Origin: Corynebacterium amycolatum SK46
GTDB lineage: Bacteria; Actinomycetota; Actinomycetes; Mycobacteriales; Mycobacteriaceae
Assembly: GCF_000173655.1 (NCBI RefSeq)
Contig: NZ_ABZU01000008.1
Location: forward strand, 50,759-114,758
Direction: 5' to 3'
DNA length: 64,000 bases
The notes beneath the pieces were generated by a model. It saw only the letters and a program-made list of their open reading frames with translations. It did no database searches and was not told the DNA's origin. A program made the translations under genes and the position numbers. Shown piece by piece: positions 16,986 to 25,168 of the stretch. Every line of letters begins with the position of its first letter. The stretch's first letter is position 1.

Positions 16986-17666
16986 ATGTCGTATAACGAG
17001 TTCCCCAGCTCAGACCCCAACTACAATTCGAATCCTTCCACCGGTTCTTTCGGCCCTGTGTACCCGAACCAGGCACCTCAACCACAACCACAGCCGCAGC
17101 AGCAACCCCAGTTCGCTGCGCAGCCGGCACCAGCGTACGCTTACGCAGCCCCAGCGGCGTATCCGCAGCAGAACTCAGGTACTTCCGGCGCAATGATTGC
17201 GCTTATTTCAGTGCTGGTCGTGGTGCTGCTGGGTCTGGTTGGCGCAGTTGCTTATGTCAGCCTCGGCAAAGATGACTCGGTGACTGCTGCCGATACCCAG
17301 CCAGCTGCCACCACGCAGGTCGCCGCCGATACTCAGGGACAACCCGCCCCTGCGGTCACTCAGACCGAGACCGTGGTTGTTCCGAACTCGGGTAGTTCAT
17401 CCGGATCCTCTGGCTCATCCCGCTCGTCGGGTCTGGCCGGCGGTAACCTTTCCAGCGCGTGGAAAGGAACGTCCTCGACAAGCGATCCGTTCGTTCGAAA
17501 TGTACACAGCGCCTATGTTCGCTACCGTAACTCCACCGGTAGGGAATCTGGCACAGTCACTGCGTACAGTCCGACAACCGGCCTGACCTACGACATGTGG
17601 TGCCGCGCATCTGGCAACAACATCAAATGCACGGGTGGCCGCAACGCGGTGGTATACATCGGCTAA
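16986..17666 (+). CDS. Single-pass membrane protein with Pro/Gln-rich cytoplasmic and Ser-rich extracellular linkers
   Basis: Hypothetical protein of 226 residues. Residues about 1-65 are rich in Pro, Gln, Ala and Tyr. A single membrane segment (MIALISVLVVVLLGLVGAVA) sits near residues 70-90. A Thr/Gln/Ser linker with an SGSSSGSSGSS-like stretch follows. The last 70 residues form a small compact domain containing two Cys (MWCRASGNNIKCTGG), probably disulphide-bonded outside the cell. The architecture resembles other actinobacterial membrane-anchored proteins of unknown function, and I do not recognise a named family. ATG 16986 gives a hydrophilic N-terminus. An in-frame ATG at 16911 is possible but adds no recognisable sequence. 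Confidence 0.75.
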   Translation: MSYNEFPSSDPNYNSNPSTGSFGPVYPNQAPQPQPQPQQQPQFAAQPAPAYAYAAPAAYPQQNSGTSGAMIALISVLVVVLLGLVGAVAYVSLGKDDSVTAADTQPAATTQVAADTQGQPAPAVTQTETVVVPNSGSSSGSSGSSRSSGLAGGNLSSAWKGTSSTSDPFVRNVHSAYVRYRNSTGRESGTVTAYSPTTGLTYDMWCRASGNNIKCTGGRNAVVYIG

Positions 17667-17710
17667 CGCATACCGCCCACCGCCACGGTCACAGCATTCC
17701 AGTCCGCAAC

Positions 17711-18397
17711 CTACGCCACTGCGTCGTCCAGACCACCAGCTAGGTCGTGGAAGATCGCTCGGTTGAGGCGAAATGCCTTCTTCGCCTCGTCGACCACGGC
17801 ATCTTTATCGGCATCCGAAATGCCCAGCTCAGACAGACTCCGTCGGTAGCCGTCGCGGTAGGGCTTAATTTTTCCGATCGCGGAGAAGTCATAGAATCGG
17901 GTTCCCTCCGCACCGATGCCGTAGTGCTTGGCCAGCATGGACGCAATCACCTGACCACCAGAAAGATCACCCAAGTAGCGAACGTAATGGTGCGCCAATG
18001 CGGCGTTGGCGTTGCCGTTGCTTTCGATTTCACGAAGCTCGGCCACGTAGTTCTTTGTCGCCTCCACAGGCGAGATCTTTTCCCGCCAATCAGACCCCAC
18101 CAAGTGCTCTAGGTCGGCTGCCAGTGCTTCCAGACGCTCCAGCTGCGCATCGTAGACCGCGCTGACCTGCTCTGACTCCGCAGTGGACCGCACTGCCTGC
18201 TCCAACGCTTCGTACACAAAGTAGAGCTGACCGGTTAAATCGATGGCCGCCTGCGCATCCAGTTCACCCGCAAGCAGTCTCGACATGAAGTCGGAGTTTT
18301 CCGCTTCACTGTGAACACCGGAAGTCTCCACTTTGAGCCGCTCTGCCAAGGGCTGAGCAGCCAGCTTGTTACCTTCTTTAATCGCGTTTTCAACCAT
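17711..18397 (-). CDS. hmuO: Haem oxygenase
   Basis: Enzyme of 228 residues that opens haem to biliverdin, carbon monoxide and free iron. The proximal-His region VHSEAENSDFMSRLL matches the HmuO N-terminus of C. diphtheriae as I recall it. The distal-helix block HHYVRYLGDLSGGQVIASML is the family signature, and GTRFYDFSAIGKIKPYRDGYR follows. It is the last gene of the hmuTUVO unit and starts 33 bp after the hmuV stop. Import of haem by HmuTUV followed by HmuO release of iron makes a complete iron-from-haem route. Confidence 0.95.
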   Translation of the reverse strand: MVENAIKEGNKLAAQPLAERLKVETSGVHSEAENSDFMSRLLAGELDAQAAIDLTGQLYFVYEALEQAVRSTAESEQVSAVYDAQLERLEALAADLEHLVGSDWREKISPVEATKNYVAELREIESNGNANAALAHHYVRYLGDLSGGQVIASMLAKHYGIGAEGTRFYDFSAIGKIKPYRDGYRRSLSELGISDADKDAVVDEAKKAFRLNRAIFHDLAGGLDDAVA

Positions 18398-18430
18398 GGT
18401 TGTCTTCTTTCTCTGTGGGGTTTTTGGAGA

Positions 18431-19213
18431 CTAGGGTGAGAGGTATTGTCCGCGCTGAGGCACCAGCACGGGGTTGCCCGCGGAATCCCGAAGCACTTCC
18501 ACGCCGATGTCGTAGACTTCGCTGACGGTCTGTGCATCCAGGGTTTCCGCAGGCGGGCCTTGCTTTACGACGCGCCCCTGCGCCACCACCACAACGTGAT
18601 CGGCATACGCCGCTGCGGCGGACAAATCGTGCAGGACCACGACCACGGCTTTGCCCGCCGCCGCGCGGGCGCGCATCATTCCCATGATTTTTTCGGCGTG
18701 GTGGAGGTCCAGGGCCGCGGTTGGTTCGTCGAGAAGCACGACGGGAGTGTCCTGGTAGAACACGCGCGCGCTGTGGACGCGGGCGCGCTCGCCGCCGGAG
18801 AGGGTCGGGACTTCCCGGTCAAGGAGGTGCGCGACGTCGCATTCAGCGATGACTTCCGCGAGCAACTCTTCGTTCGGGCAGCCCCATGGGTTGCGTCCGA
18901 AGTCGATAACGTCGCGGCTGGTGAATGGTACGGACAGTTCTTGGCTCTGCACCAGGACGGCGCGGTAGCGGGCCAGGTCGGCAATGGAGAGCTCGGTAAT
19001 GGAATGCTCGCCGATCCGGACGTCGCCGCCGCTGAGCTCATGGTCGCCGGAAAGCGCTGCGAGCAGTGTCGACTTTCCAGCACCATTAGGGCCGACCAGC
19101 GCGGTGACTTTTCCGGGCTCGGCGACCACGGAAATATCGTTCAGGATGCGGTGCCCGTCCAGGGTGATACTGACATTTTCGGCAGAAATACCCAGGCCAG
19201 AGTGAATTTCCAT
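18431..19213 (-). CDS. hmuV: Haemin ABC transporter ATP-binding protein
   Basis: ATPase of 260 residues for the haem importer. The Walker A GPNGAGKSTLL, the Q-loop VLVQSQELSVPF, the ABC signature LSGGERARVHSARV, the Walker B VVLLDEPTAALD and the switch His in VVVLHDLSAA are all intact. The ATG at 19213 overlaps the hmuU stop in a TAATG arrangement, so translation is probably coupled. Longer in-frame starts would extend into hmuU and are not used. Confidence 0.95.
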   Translation of the reverse strand: MEIHSGLGISAENVSITLDGHRILNDISVVAEPGKVTALVGPNGAGKSTLLAALSGDHELSGGDVRIGEHSITELSIADLARYRAVLVQSQELSVPFTSRDVIDFGRNPWGCPNEELLAEVIAECDVAHLLDREVPTLSGGERARVHSARVFYQDTPVVLLDEPTAALDLHHAEKIMGMMRARAAAGKAVVVVLHDLSAAAAYADHVVVVAQGRVVKQGPPAETLDAQTVSEVYDIGVEVLRDSAGNPVLVPQRGQYLSP

Positions 19214-20292
19214 TAGTGCACCGCCCTCTTCGAACGCAGGAGCAACCAGAAGAACAGGGGGCCGCCGACGATCGAGGTGAGCATTCCCAGTGGCAGGTCC
19301 GCACCGGTAATCATGGTGCGGGCCGCGAGGTCGGCCAGCGTTGTGGCCAGCGCTCCGCCGAGGATGCATGCGGGAATCAGCGTGCGATGCGCTGGTCCCA
19401 GCAGCAGTCGTGCAGCGTGCGGCACCACCAAGCCGATGAAGACGATGATGCCGGAAAATGCCACTCCAGCCGCCACGACCAGAGACGTGCCGAAAATAAT
19501 GGCGCGACGCAGCGTGATGACGTTAATACCCAGGTGGCGCGCCTGCGCTTCACCGAGGCTCAGAATATCCAGCTTGCGGTAGCTGACCCACATGGCAATT
19601 ACGGCCGGAACTGTCACCAGCGTAATGATGACGACCTGCGTCCAGGTGGCGCTGGCAAAGGAGCCCATCTGCCAGAACACAATACGGTCGCGGGCAGCCG
19701 TGGAGGCTACGAATGTCAGGAGCGACACCAGACCACCACAGATGGAGTTCACAGCCACACCGACCAGAATGATTCGGGCGATATCGCGGCCACCGTGCGC
19801 ATTTGCGGCCACAATAGCCGTGGCCACCGCACCACCGATAAAAGCTGAGACCGCAATGGCCCAGCTGCTGGCGAAGACACTCAACACTCCGCCGAGCACC
19901 CCGGAGAGCCCGGCGGCGGTGCCCAAAACTGTGGCGGTAGCAGCGCCGACGGCGGCGCCGGAGGAAACGCCGATGAGGCCGGGTTCGGCAAGCGGGTTGC
20001 CGAACACCGCCTGCAGCGCCACACCCGCGAGAGCAAGCCCCGCACCAACGAGGCAGGCCAGCGCGATGCGCGGCAGGCGCACCTGCCACAGCACGGTGTC
20101 GATGGGCTCTGGCGCGTCACCGAGACCGGCATTGAACACTAGCCTCACCATTGAGCTCAGTGATTCCCCGATGGTGGCACCGAACTGCCCCACGGAGGCC
20201 GACCAGCCAATTGCCAGCACCAGCGCTAGGGCGAGCCCGATGAAAACGGCTGCCTGCCTGAACGGACTAGTTTTGTTCGCGGTTGCCTGCAT
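19213..20292 (-). CDS. hmuU: Haemin ABC transporter permease
   Basis: FecCD-family permease of 359 residues with about nine to ten membrane helices. Family markers are LPRIALACLVGAGLALAGVALQ, NPLAEPGLIGVSSGAAVGA and GIIVFIGLVVPHAARLLLGP. The last of these is the cytoplasmic coupling loop region that contacts the ATPase. It forms the membrane channel of the HmuTUV importer. It starts 11 bp after hmuT and overlaps hmuV by one base. Confidence 0.95.
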   Translation of the reverse strand: MQATANKTSPFRQAAVFIGLALALVLAIGWSASVGQFGATIGESLSSMVRLVFNAGLGDAPEPIDTVLWQVRLPRIALACLVGAGLALAGVALQAVFGNPLAEPGLIGVSSGAAVGAATATVLGTAAGLSGVLGGVLSVFASSWAIAVSAFIGGAVATAIVAANAHGGRDIARIILVGVAVNSICGGLVSLLTFVASTAARDRIVFWQMGSFASATWTQVVIITLVTVPAVIAMWVSYRKLDILSLGEAQARHLGINVITLRRAIIFGTSLVVAAGVAFSGIIVFIGLVVPHAARLLLGPAHRTLIPACILGGALATTLADLAARTMITGADLPLGMLTSIVGGPLFFWLLLRSKRAVH

Positions 20293-20303
20293 TGCTCAGC
20301 TAG

Positions 20304-21359
20304 TCACTTCCCCGCAGTCTTGCCAGCACCGTAGAGAGCATCCGCAATGGCGCGGATGGCACGCGGCGACTGCGAGTCAAAGGACAGCAGCTGCGAATCC
20401 GGCACGTCCACGACGGATTCATTCTGGCCCGCCGGGGTCTGTGCAATGCCCGGGATTTCCTTCAAGCCTTCGATCCCGCCAACGGACTCGAGGCCACCAG
20501 ACATAACCAGGATGGTGTCAGGGGCCGCAGCGATGAGCGACTCTGGCGTAATCGGCGTGAACGCGCCCTGAATACCAACGCCCTCACCAGCATCAACGCC
20601 GCCGAGACGGGTAATCAGGGAACGCCCACCGGAGTCTGGTCCCGCAATCATGGCCACACCGGTTCCGCGCACGTAGAGAATCATCATCTTGCGGCCATCG
20701 GCCTTGGCCTGCGCGTACTCGGTCGCAGCCGCCATCTCCTTATCCAGGTGCTCCTTCACCGGGCCAACTTGGTCAGCCAGGCCGACTGCGTCCGCAACTT
20801 CGTCGATAAGCGTGTTGATGGTCTCGGGAGTGCGCTCATCCGACACATGGACGACGGTGATCCCCGCCTTTTCAAACGTGTCGAAGACACGGCTGGGGCC
20901 GATCGAGCCATCGGTGATGATGAGCTCCGGCTTCAGTTTCATCACCGACTCAGCATTGACTGCATGCCCGCCAATGGTGAGGTTCGGCAGACCCTTTACC
21001 GCCGGGAAATCGGACGTGGAGTCGCGCCCCACCAGACGGTCTCCGAGGCCAAGTGTGTAGACCGAACGACTGAGTGCTCCCGCTCGGTCAAGCGTGAGAA
21101 TACGCTGGTAGTCCTTACCTTCTGTCGGCTTCGGGTCTTTCAGCAGCACCTCGGGGTTTTCCGAAGGCAGATTCGCATGCGCGGCACCGTGAGCGGAAAT
21201 GTTGTCGGCGCGCGGTACCGTCGTCACGCCAGCGCTTGACGACGACGCCCCCTCCCGCGCGGCATCATCGGAACCACAGGCAACTAGTCCTGCGACCAGG
21301 ACAACACTCAGCAGTGTTCCGGCAAGGCTGCGAACGCGACAGGCAGGCACGGTGAACAT
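20304..21359 (-). CDS. hmuT: Haemin-binding lipoprotein of the HmuTUV importer
   Basis: Substrate-binding lipoprotein of 351 residues. The signal peptide ends in the lipobox LVAC with the lipidated Cys at residue 28. The mature part is a class III periplasmic-binding protein fold with LVGRDSTSDFPAV, LTIGGHAVNAESVMKLKPELIIT and YVRGTGVAMIAGPDSGGRSLI. The His and Tyr haem ligands known for HmuT lie in equivalent regions (the His in GGHAVN and a Tyr further on). The ATG has GAGGGGG upstream. It is the first gene of hmuTUVO and diverges from a neocarzinostatin-like lipoprotein across a DtxR box. Confidence 0.93.
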   Translation of the reverse strand: MFTVPACRVRSLAGTLLSVVLVAGLVACGSDDAAREGASSSSAGVTTVPRADNISAHGAAHANLPSENPEVLLKDPKPTEGKDYQRILTLDRAGALSRSVYTLGLGDRLVGRDSTSDFPAVKGLPNLTIGGHAVNAESVMKLKPELIITDGSIGPSRVFDTFEKAGITVVHVSDERTPETINTLIDEVADAVGLADQVGPVKEHLDKEMAAATEYAQAKADGRKMMILYVRGTGVAMIAGPDSGGRSLITRLGGVDAGEGVGIQGAFTPITPESLIAAAPDTILVMSGGLESVGGIEGLKEIPGIAQTPAGQNESVVDVPDSQLLSFDSQSPRAIRAIADALYGAGKTAGK

Positions 21360-21496
21360 ATTCCCCCTCTGTGAGCTGACGCTGCACGGAGATAGACGAC
21401 AAAAAGAATGACTAAAAAACGACTAACACTAGTAACAAAGAGCTTAGAAAGGACTTTGCTCTACTCGCCCAAAGAATCTTAGGCTATCTTTCGGTT

Positions 21497-21515
21497 CTAG
21501 GTTAGCCTATCCTTA
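21497..21515. promoter_or_regulatory. DtxR-type iron box between hmuT and the divergent lipoprotein gene
   Basis: CTAGGTTAGCCTATCCTTA matches 17 of 19 positions of the known DtxR consensus TWAGGTTAGSCTAACCTWA. It lies 47 bp upstream of the lipoprotein ATG and 138 bp upstream of the hmuT ATG. A weaker partial copy (TTAGGCTATCTT) starts at 21479. Iron-loaded DtxR binding here would repress haem uptake and the lipoprotein when iron is sufficient. Confidence 0.8.
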
Positions 21516-21522
21516 AATAAAG

Positions 21523-21539
21523 ATAGTAATTACTATATT
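21523..21539 (+). promoter_or_regulatory. Palindrome and -10-like element for the iron-regulated lipoprotein
   Basis: ATAGTAATTACTAT (21523-21536) is a perfect 14-bp palindrome. It overlaps a possible -10 TATATT (21534-21539). The matching -35 position would fall on the 3' edge of the DtxR box, consistent with repression by DtxR. The palindrome could also be a second regulator's site. Confidence 0.4.
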
Positions 21540-21561
21540 TTTCGGAAGGACGTTACCTCCT

Positions 21562-22110
21562 ATGACTACCCGTACGCTCCAGCGTCGCGTGGCTTTCCTG
21601 GCTATTCCGGCCGTCGCCGCACTTCCACTTCTCGTCGCCTGTGGCTCAGATGACGCAGACGGTGCCGCGCAGGATGCTGCCAACGCCTCGGAAACCACCA
21701 GCTCGGCTGAGGCTCAAGAAACCGACGCCACCGCCGGCGAAGTAACCATGGAGGCCGAGCCGGTCAACGACCTGTCCGAGGGCGATGTCATCACCGTCGA
21801 CCTCTCCGGTCTCGACCCCGACTACGGCTACTACGCCGCACTCTGCGCCGCAGAGAAGGCTCCGGGCAACCCCGTCCCGGACTGCACCGGTGACCGCAGT
21901 GCCGGCACCCAGTCGCAGCAGTGGATTACCAAGAAGTCCGGCGGCACCACCACCATCGCCGACGACAACACCGCGCACTTCGAGCTCAGCGTCGTCCCCA
22001 CCGGCGAGGCCGTGGACTGCACCCAGCAGGACTGCGTGCTGAAGCTCTTCGGTGACCACAGCGAGGGCTTCGAGGACATCACCGAAATCCCGGTTACTTT
22101 CGCAAAATAG
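21562..22110 (+). CDS. Lipoprotein with a neocarzinostatin-like immunoglobulin fold
   Basis: Secreted lipoprotein of 182 residues. The signal peptide ends in the lipobox LVAC (Cys27), followed by an acidic Ala/Thr/Glu linker (about residues 28-68). The last 110 residues resemble the neocarzinostatin/macromomycin apoprotein family (Pfam PF00960). They open with LSEGDVITVDLSGLDPDYGYYAALC. Two Cys pairs (95/108 and 153/158) have spacing close to the two disulphides of neocarzinostatin, and the end DITEIPVTF resembles its last strand. Family members bind hydrophobic planar ligands such as enediynes. The DtxR box at 47 bp and the divergent haem importer suggest a haem- or porphyrin-related role. 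This ligand is inference. Confidence 0.75.
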   Translation: MTTRTLQRRVAFLAIPAVAALPLLVACGSDDADGAAQDAANASETTSSAEAQETDATAGEVTMEAEPVNDLSEGDVITVDLSGLDPDYGYYAALCAAEKAPGNPVPDCTGDRSAGTQSQQWITKKSGGTTTIADDNTAHFELSVVPTGEAVDCTQQDCVLKLFGDHSEGFEDITEIPVTFAK

Positions 22111-22154
22111 CCAAACCACACACGCGCAGGCGTCGCAGACCTAGGCTAAGAGCC

Positions 22155-23339
22155 ATGGAAACCGACCAGCCTGCGACTGCCAAAGAGGCGGCACCGCGCC
22201 GCATCACACTCCTACCCGGCGATGGCATCGGCCCCGAAATCACCGATGCCTGCCGAGGACTCATCGCCGATGTCTTCCCGCACTGGGAGCTGACAGAGAC
22301 ACAAATTGGCTGGTCACAGTGGCGCGCTCACGGAAATCCCGTCCCGCAGGAAACCTGGGAAACACTCGGACGCAGCGACGCCGCTCTGCTCGCGGCGATT
22401 ACCTCCAAGCCCGCTCGCGAGGCTGAGGAAGAACTAGCACCGCATCTGCGCGGTACCGGCCTGAATTACCGCTCCCCTGTTCTGCAGCTGCGCCAGCGCC
22501 TCGACCTCTTCGCCAACATCCGCCCGGTCACCCTGCCCGGCGCGGCTGCCGACTTCACCATCGTCCGCGAAAACACCGAGGGTCTCTACAGTCACGACTA
22601 TCTCCTTCCGCCTCACGACGCCCCGGCCGACTCCCCGCACCATCACCTGTGGGCAGAGGTGGTGGAGGACTCGACGGTGGCCCGCGCCGTCGATAAGCGT
22701 GGCGAAGTTGCGGTTTCTTTGCGCGTGACGACGTCCTTTGCGTGGCATCGCCTTGCGCGGCAAGCGGCCAAGTTGGCTCTCGCGCGGCAGGCGGCGAACC
22801 CGGATTCGGAGGTCACGCCGACGGTGACGGTGGCTGATAAGCCGAACATCCTGCGGGACTCTGCGCGTGTGATTCGCGGGGCAGTTGAAGAGGTGGCGGA
22901 GGAGTATCCGCAGGTCGCATTCGATTTTGCCAATGCGGATGCCGTGGCGATGCAACTGGTGACCGACCCGGCCCGCTTTGATGTCATCATCGCGGAAAAC
23001 CTCATCGGCGACATCCTCAGTGACATCGGCGCAGGACTGATTGGCGGGCTGGGGCTGGCGGCATCGGCGAATGTCGGCGACAACTTTGCAGTGTTCGAGC
23101 CGGTACATGGTTCGGCACCGGACATTGCAGGGCGCGGCATCGCCAACCCGGCTGCGTTTTTGCTCTCTGCGGCGATGTGCGCGGAGCACCTTGGGGCACC
23201 GGTCTCAGAGCTTGCGCCGGCTGCCAAGCTGCGCGAGGCCGTCTATGCCGCGACTCGCACCGCACCGACGCTGGATCTTGGTGGCACTGCGACTACCAGC
23301 GAATTTGTGGCTGCGGTGCGGGCAGAGCTGGGGTTGTAG
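22155..23339 (+). CDS. Isocitrate/isopropylmalate dehydrogenase family protein (LeuB-like)
   Basis: NAD(P)-dependent beta-hydroxyacid oxidative decarboxylase of 394 residues. Family blocks include LLPGDGIGPEITDACR, the substrate-binding VRENTEGLYS, ADKPNILRDSARVIRG, and the metal and cofactor region ENLIGDILSDIGAGLIGGLG with FEPVHGSAPDIAGRGIANP. The family includes 3-isopropylmalate, isocitrate, tartrate and homoisocitrate dehydrogenases. The sequence alone does not decide the substrate. No leuA, leuC or leuD lies nearby, so it may be LeuB or a paralogue. It starts 44 bp after the iron-box lipoprotein and could be co-transcribed with it. Confidence 0.82.
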   Translation: METDQPATAKEAAPRRITLLPGDGIGPEITDACRGLIADVFPHWELTETQIGWSQWRAHGNPVPQETWETLGRSDAALLAAITSKPAREAEEELAPHLRGTGLNYRSPVLQLRQRLDLFANIRPVTLPGAAADFTIVRENTEGLYSHDYLLPPHDAPADSPHHHLWAEVVEDSTVARAVDKRGEVAVSLRVTTSFAWHRLARQAAKLALARQAANPDSEVTPTVTVADKPNILRDSARVIRGAVEEVAEEYPQVAFDFANADAVAMQLVTDPARFDVIIAENLIGDILSDIGAGLIGGLGLAASANVGDNFAVFEPVHGSAPDIAGRGIANPAAFLLSAAMCAEHLGAPVSELAPAAKLREAVYAATRTAPTLDLGGTATTSEFVAAVRAELGL

Positions 23340-23461
23340 GCATTGACTCGATTACGAAGCGCAATTAAAGTGGTTGCTATCAATCCCAGCCGTTGACCCT
23401 CCGCCGATAAGGAGAGCGCCGATGACTGGGATTACTCATAGGGGGGGGAGGGCCAAGAATT

Positions 23462-23809
23462 ATGAGTAGAAACAGATATAGTGTTGCGCGAGCTGTGCCT
23501 TTACGCGAGATTACTACAGCAGTGCTTGTTGATGGTGGCTTTTACCGCAAACGTGCGGCAACACTGTTTGGCCATAAGACCGCAGAGGAACGTGCTGACG
23601 AACTGGTCAAATACTGCCGTCGCCATATCCGTGAATCGCGCGCTGGACTGTACCGAATCTTTTACTACGACTGCCCACCGTCACAACGGGTTGTTTATCA
23701 CCCATTGCTCCAGCAACAAGTCAACCTTGGTAAAAGTGAACTTTTTACCTGGACCAATGACTTCTTCGCTGCATTGGCTAAAAAACGAAGACGATCCTTT
23801 ACACGTTAA
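23462..23809 (+). pseudogene. Truncated NYN-domain protein (N-terminal fragment)
   Basis: The frame encodes 115 residues matching the first half of NYN-domain (PIN-like) RNase proteins. LREITTAVLVDGGFYRKRA gives the first catalytic Asp, then LYRIFYYDCPPSQRVVYHPL and QQQVNLGKSELFTWTNDFFAAL follow. Intact relatives, as I recall, continue to about 200 residues or more with further catalytic Asp residues (a GDSDF-type block), which are absent. The frame ends abruptly in a basic stretch (KKRRRSFTR). A C-terminally shifted frame runs on to 23855 but shows no NYN sequence. The segment is richer in A and T than its neighbours. It is most likely a remnant. A short functional protein cannot be excluded. 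Confidence 0.65.
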
Positions 23810-23858
23810 CTACACCGGGAAACGGGCCCCTGAGGACGACGAAGAAGAACTCTAGCTC

Positions 23859-24740
23859 CTACTGGAATTGGCTGAGGTCAATGCCTTCCAGCGGGTCGGA
23901 CTCGCGGATGTCCTCCTCCGGTGGCAGCGGCACCTCGCAGAGTACAACCGCCGCACCACACGGGTCCTGCACAGTTGCCAGTGGACCGAACTCGGTGGCC
24001 TGCGGGGCAACGAGTACGGAACCGCCCAGTTCCTCAGCCTTGGCCACAGCGGTGTCGATGTTCTCCACGCCAAGGTAGGCCAGCCAGCCGACGAAGCTCT
24101 TATCTGCCGCATCGGTCTGTGCGGCAACCGAGCTGGCTACCAAGCCAGCGAATGGTGCCCCGTCTTCCATCGCAACTGCGAAAGTGCCGTGCTCGTTCTT
24201 GTTGCGCACTGCGATTTCCCAGCCAAAGAAGTTGTGGTAGAAGTCCGCGACCTGCTCAAAGGTCTCCTCCGGGCCTGCAACCAGCTCGAACCACACCGGG
24301 GTGCCAGGCTCGCCCGCTGCAATAAAGGCCTGCTCACCCGGCTGTTCCAGCAGCCCAATCAGGCCACCGGCCGGGTCGGAAACGACGGCCATCGTGGATC
24401 CGTCGACAAGCGGGGTCGGTTCCTGGAAGACTTCAGCGCCGAGCTCGCGCGCCTTTTCGACGGCACCAGCGGCGGAGTCGACATGGAAGTTCACGCGCCA
24501 CTGATTGACGAAGGCATCCTCAGCGTCTTTATCGGCCTCAAGCAGCACCGACACGGGCATTCCGGACAGCATGGCAACGCGGCGACCAGCGGAAGCCTCG
24601 CGGGCATCCTCATGGATTGGCGCGGTATTGCGATAAGCCCATCCGAGAACGCCGCGGTAGAAGCGCTCGGTCTTACGGGGTGCGGCGGAGAGCAGATCTA
24701 CGCGCAGGGGCATGCCAAATTCGGCGGGAAATGCGGGCAT
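23859..24740 (-). CDS. Two-domain VOC (glyoxalase/bleomycin-resistance fold) protein
   Basis: Protein of 293 residues made of two vicinal-oxygen-chelate modules (about residues 10-135 and 145-275). Each begins with a beta-strand followed by a W/F-rich helix (FYRGVLGWAYRN and FYHNFFGWEIAV) and ends in a DPxGA-type turn (VVSDPAGGLIGL and TVQDPCGAAVVL). This pattern resembles the actinobacterial VOC proteins often annotated as glyoxalase or hydroxylase-like. The substrate is unknown. It lies 3 bp after the upstream S4-domain gene on the same strand, suggesting co-transcription. Confidence 0.85.
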   Translation of the reverse strand: MPAFPAEFGMPLRVDLLSAAPRKTERFYRGVLGWAYRNTAPIHEDAREASAGRRVAMLSGMPVSVLLEADKDAEDAFVNQWRVNFHVDSAAGAVEKARELGAEVFQEPTPLVDGSTMAVVSDPAGGLIGLLEQPGEQAFIAAGEPGTPVWFELVAGPEETFEQVADFYHNFFGWEIAVRNKNEHGTFAVAMEDGAPFAGLVASSVAAQTDAADKSFVGWLAYLGVENIDTAVAKAEELGGSVLVAPQATEFGPLATVQDPCGAAVVLCEVPLPPEEDIRESDPLEGIDLSQFQ

Positions 24741-24743
24741 GAG

Positions 24744-25037
24744 TTACAGGTTCCTCCACTTTTCAGGATCAAAGTCATCATCGGCGGTGGCCTCATCAAA
24801 GTAGTCATCATCGACTTCATCAGCGGTGGCCACGCGTGCCGACATACCGGCAACAGAGACGACGTCACCTGGACGCAGCACCTTGCCACGGCGGGTGTCG
24901 ACCTCACCGTTCACGCTGACCTGTCCCTCAGCGATTAGTTCCTTGGCCAGACCGCCCGTTTCCACCAGGTTTGCCAACTTCAGGAATTGCCCGAGACGGA
25001 TGGACTCATCCCGGATTGCGACATCGATAGGCTCCAT
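24744..25037 (-). CDS. S4-domain RNA-binding protein
   Basis: Small protein of 97 residues. The core IRLGQFLKLANLVETGGLAKELI followed by GQVSVNGEVDTRRGKVLRPGDVV is the S4 RNA-binding fold seen in YaaA/RlbA-like proteins. The acidic tail (DDDYFDEATADDDFD) follows. Such proteins bind structured RNA, often the ribosome, but the target here is unknown. ATG 25037 gives the standard family N-terminus MEPIDVAIRDESIRLG. An in-frame ATG at 25109 would add 24 basic residues. Confidence 0.85.
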   Translation of the reverse strand: MEPIDVAIRDESIRLGQFLKLANLVETGGLAKELIAEGQVSVNGEVDTRRGKVLRPGDVVSVAGMSARVATADEVDDDYFDEATADDDFDPEKWRNL

Positions 25038-25168
25038 GCCCTTAAGTGTGTCATATCCGGTGAAAATGGTCGGTCTTCGGCTGGTTCGGCGGGGTTCAGA
25101 GCGTCTCATGAAAGCTCTATTTCAATAAAAACTCTGAACCTCTGCGGAGCGAGGCAGCGCATCCTAAC

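Noticed and set aside
21479..21490. Second DtxR box TTAGGCTATCTT near the hmuT promoter
   Set aside because: It matches only about half of the consensus and lacks the symmetric second half. It is kept only as a weak partial copy.
23481..23855. 124-codon frame overlapping the NYN fragment
   Set aside because: The NYN motifs are in the 23462 frame. This frame has no known motif and its acidic end does not match an NYN C-terminus.
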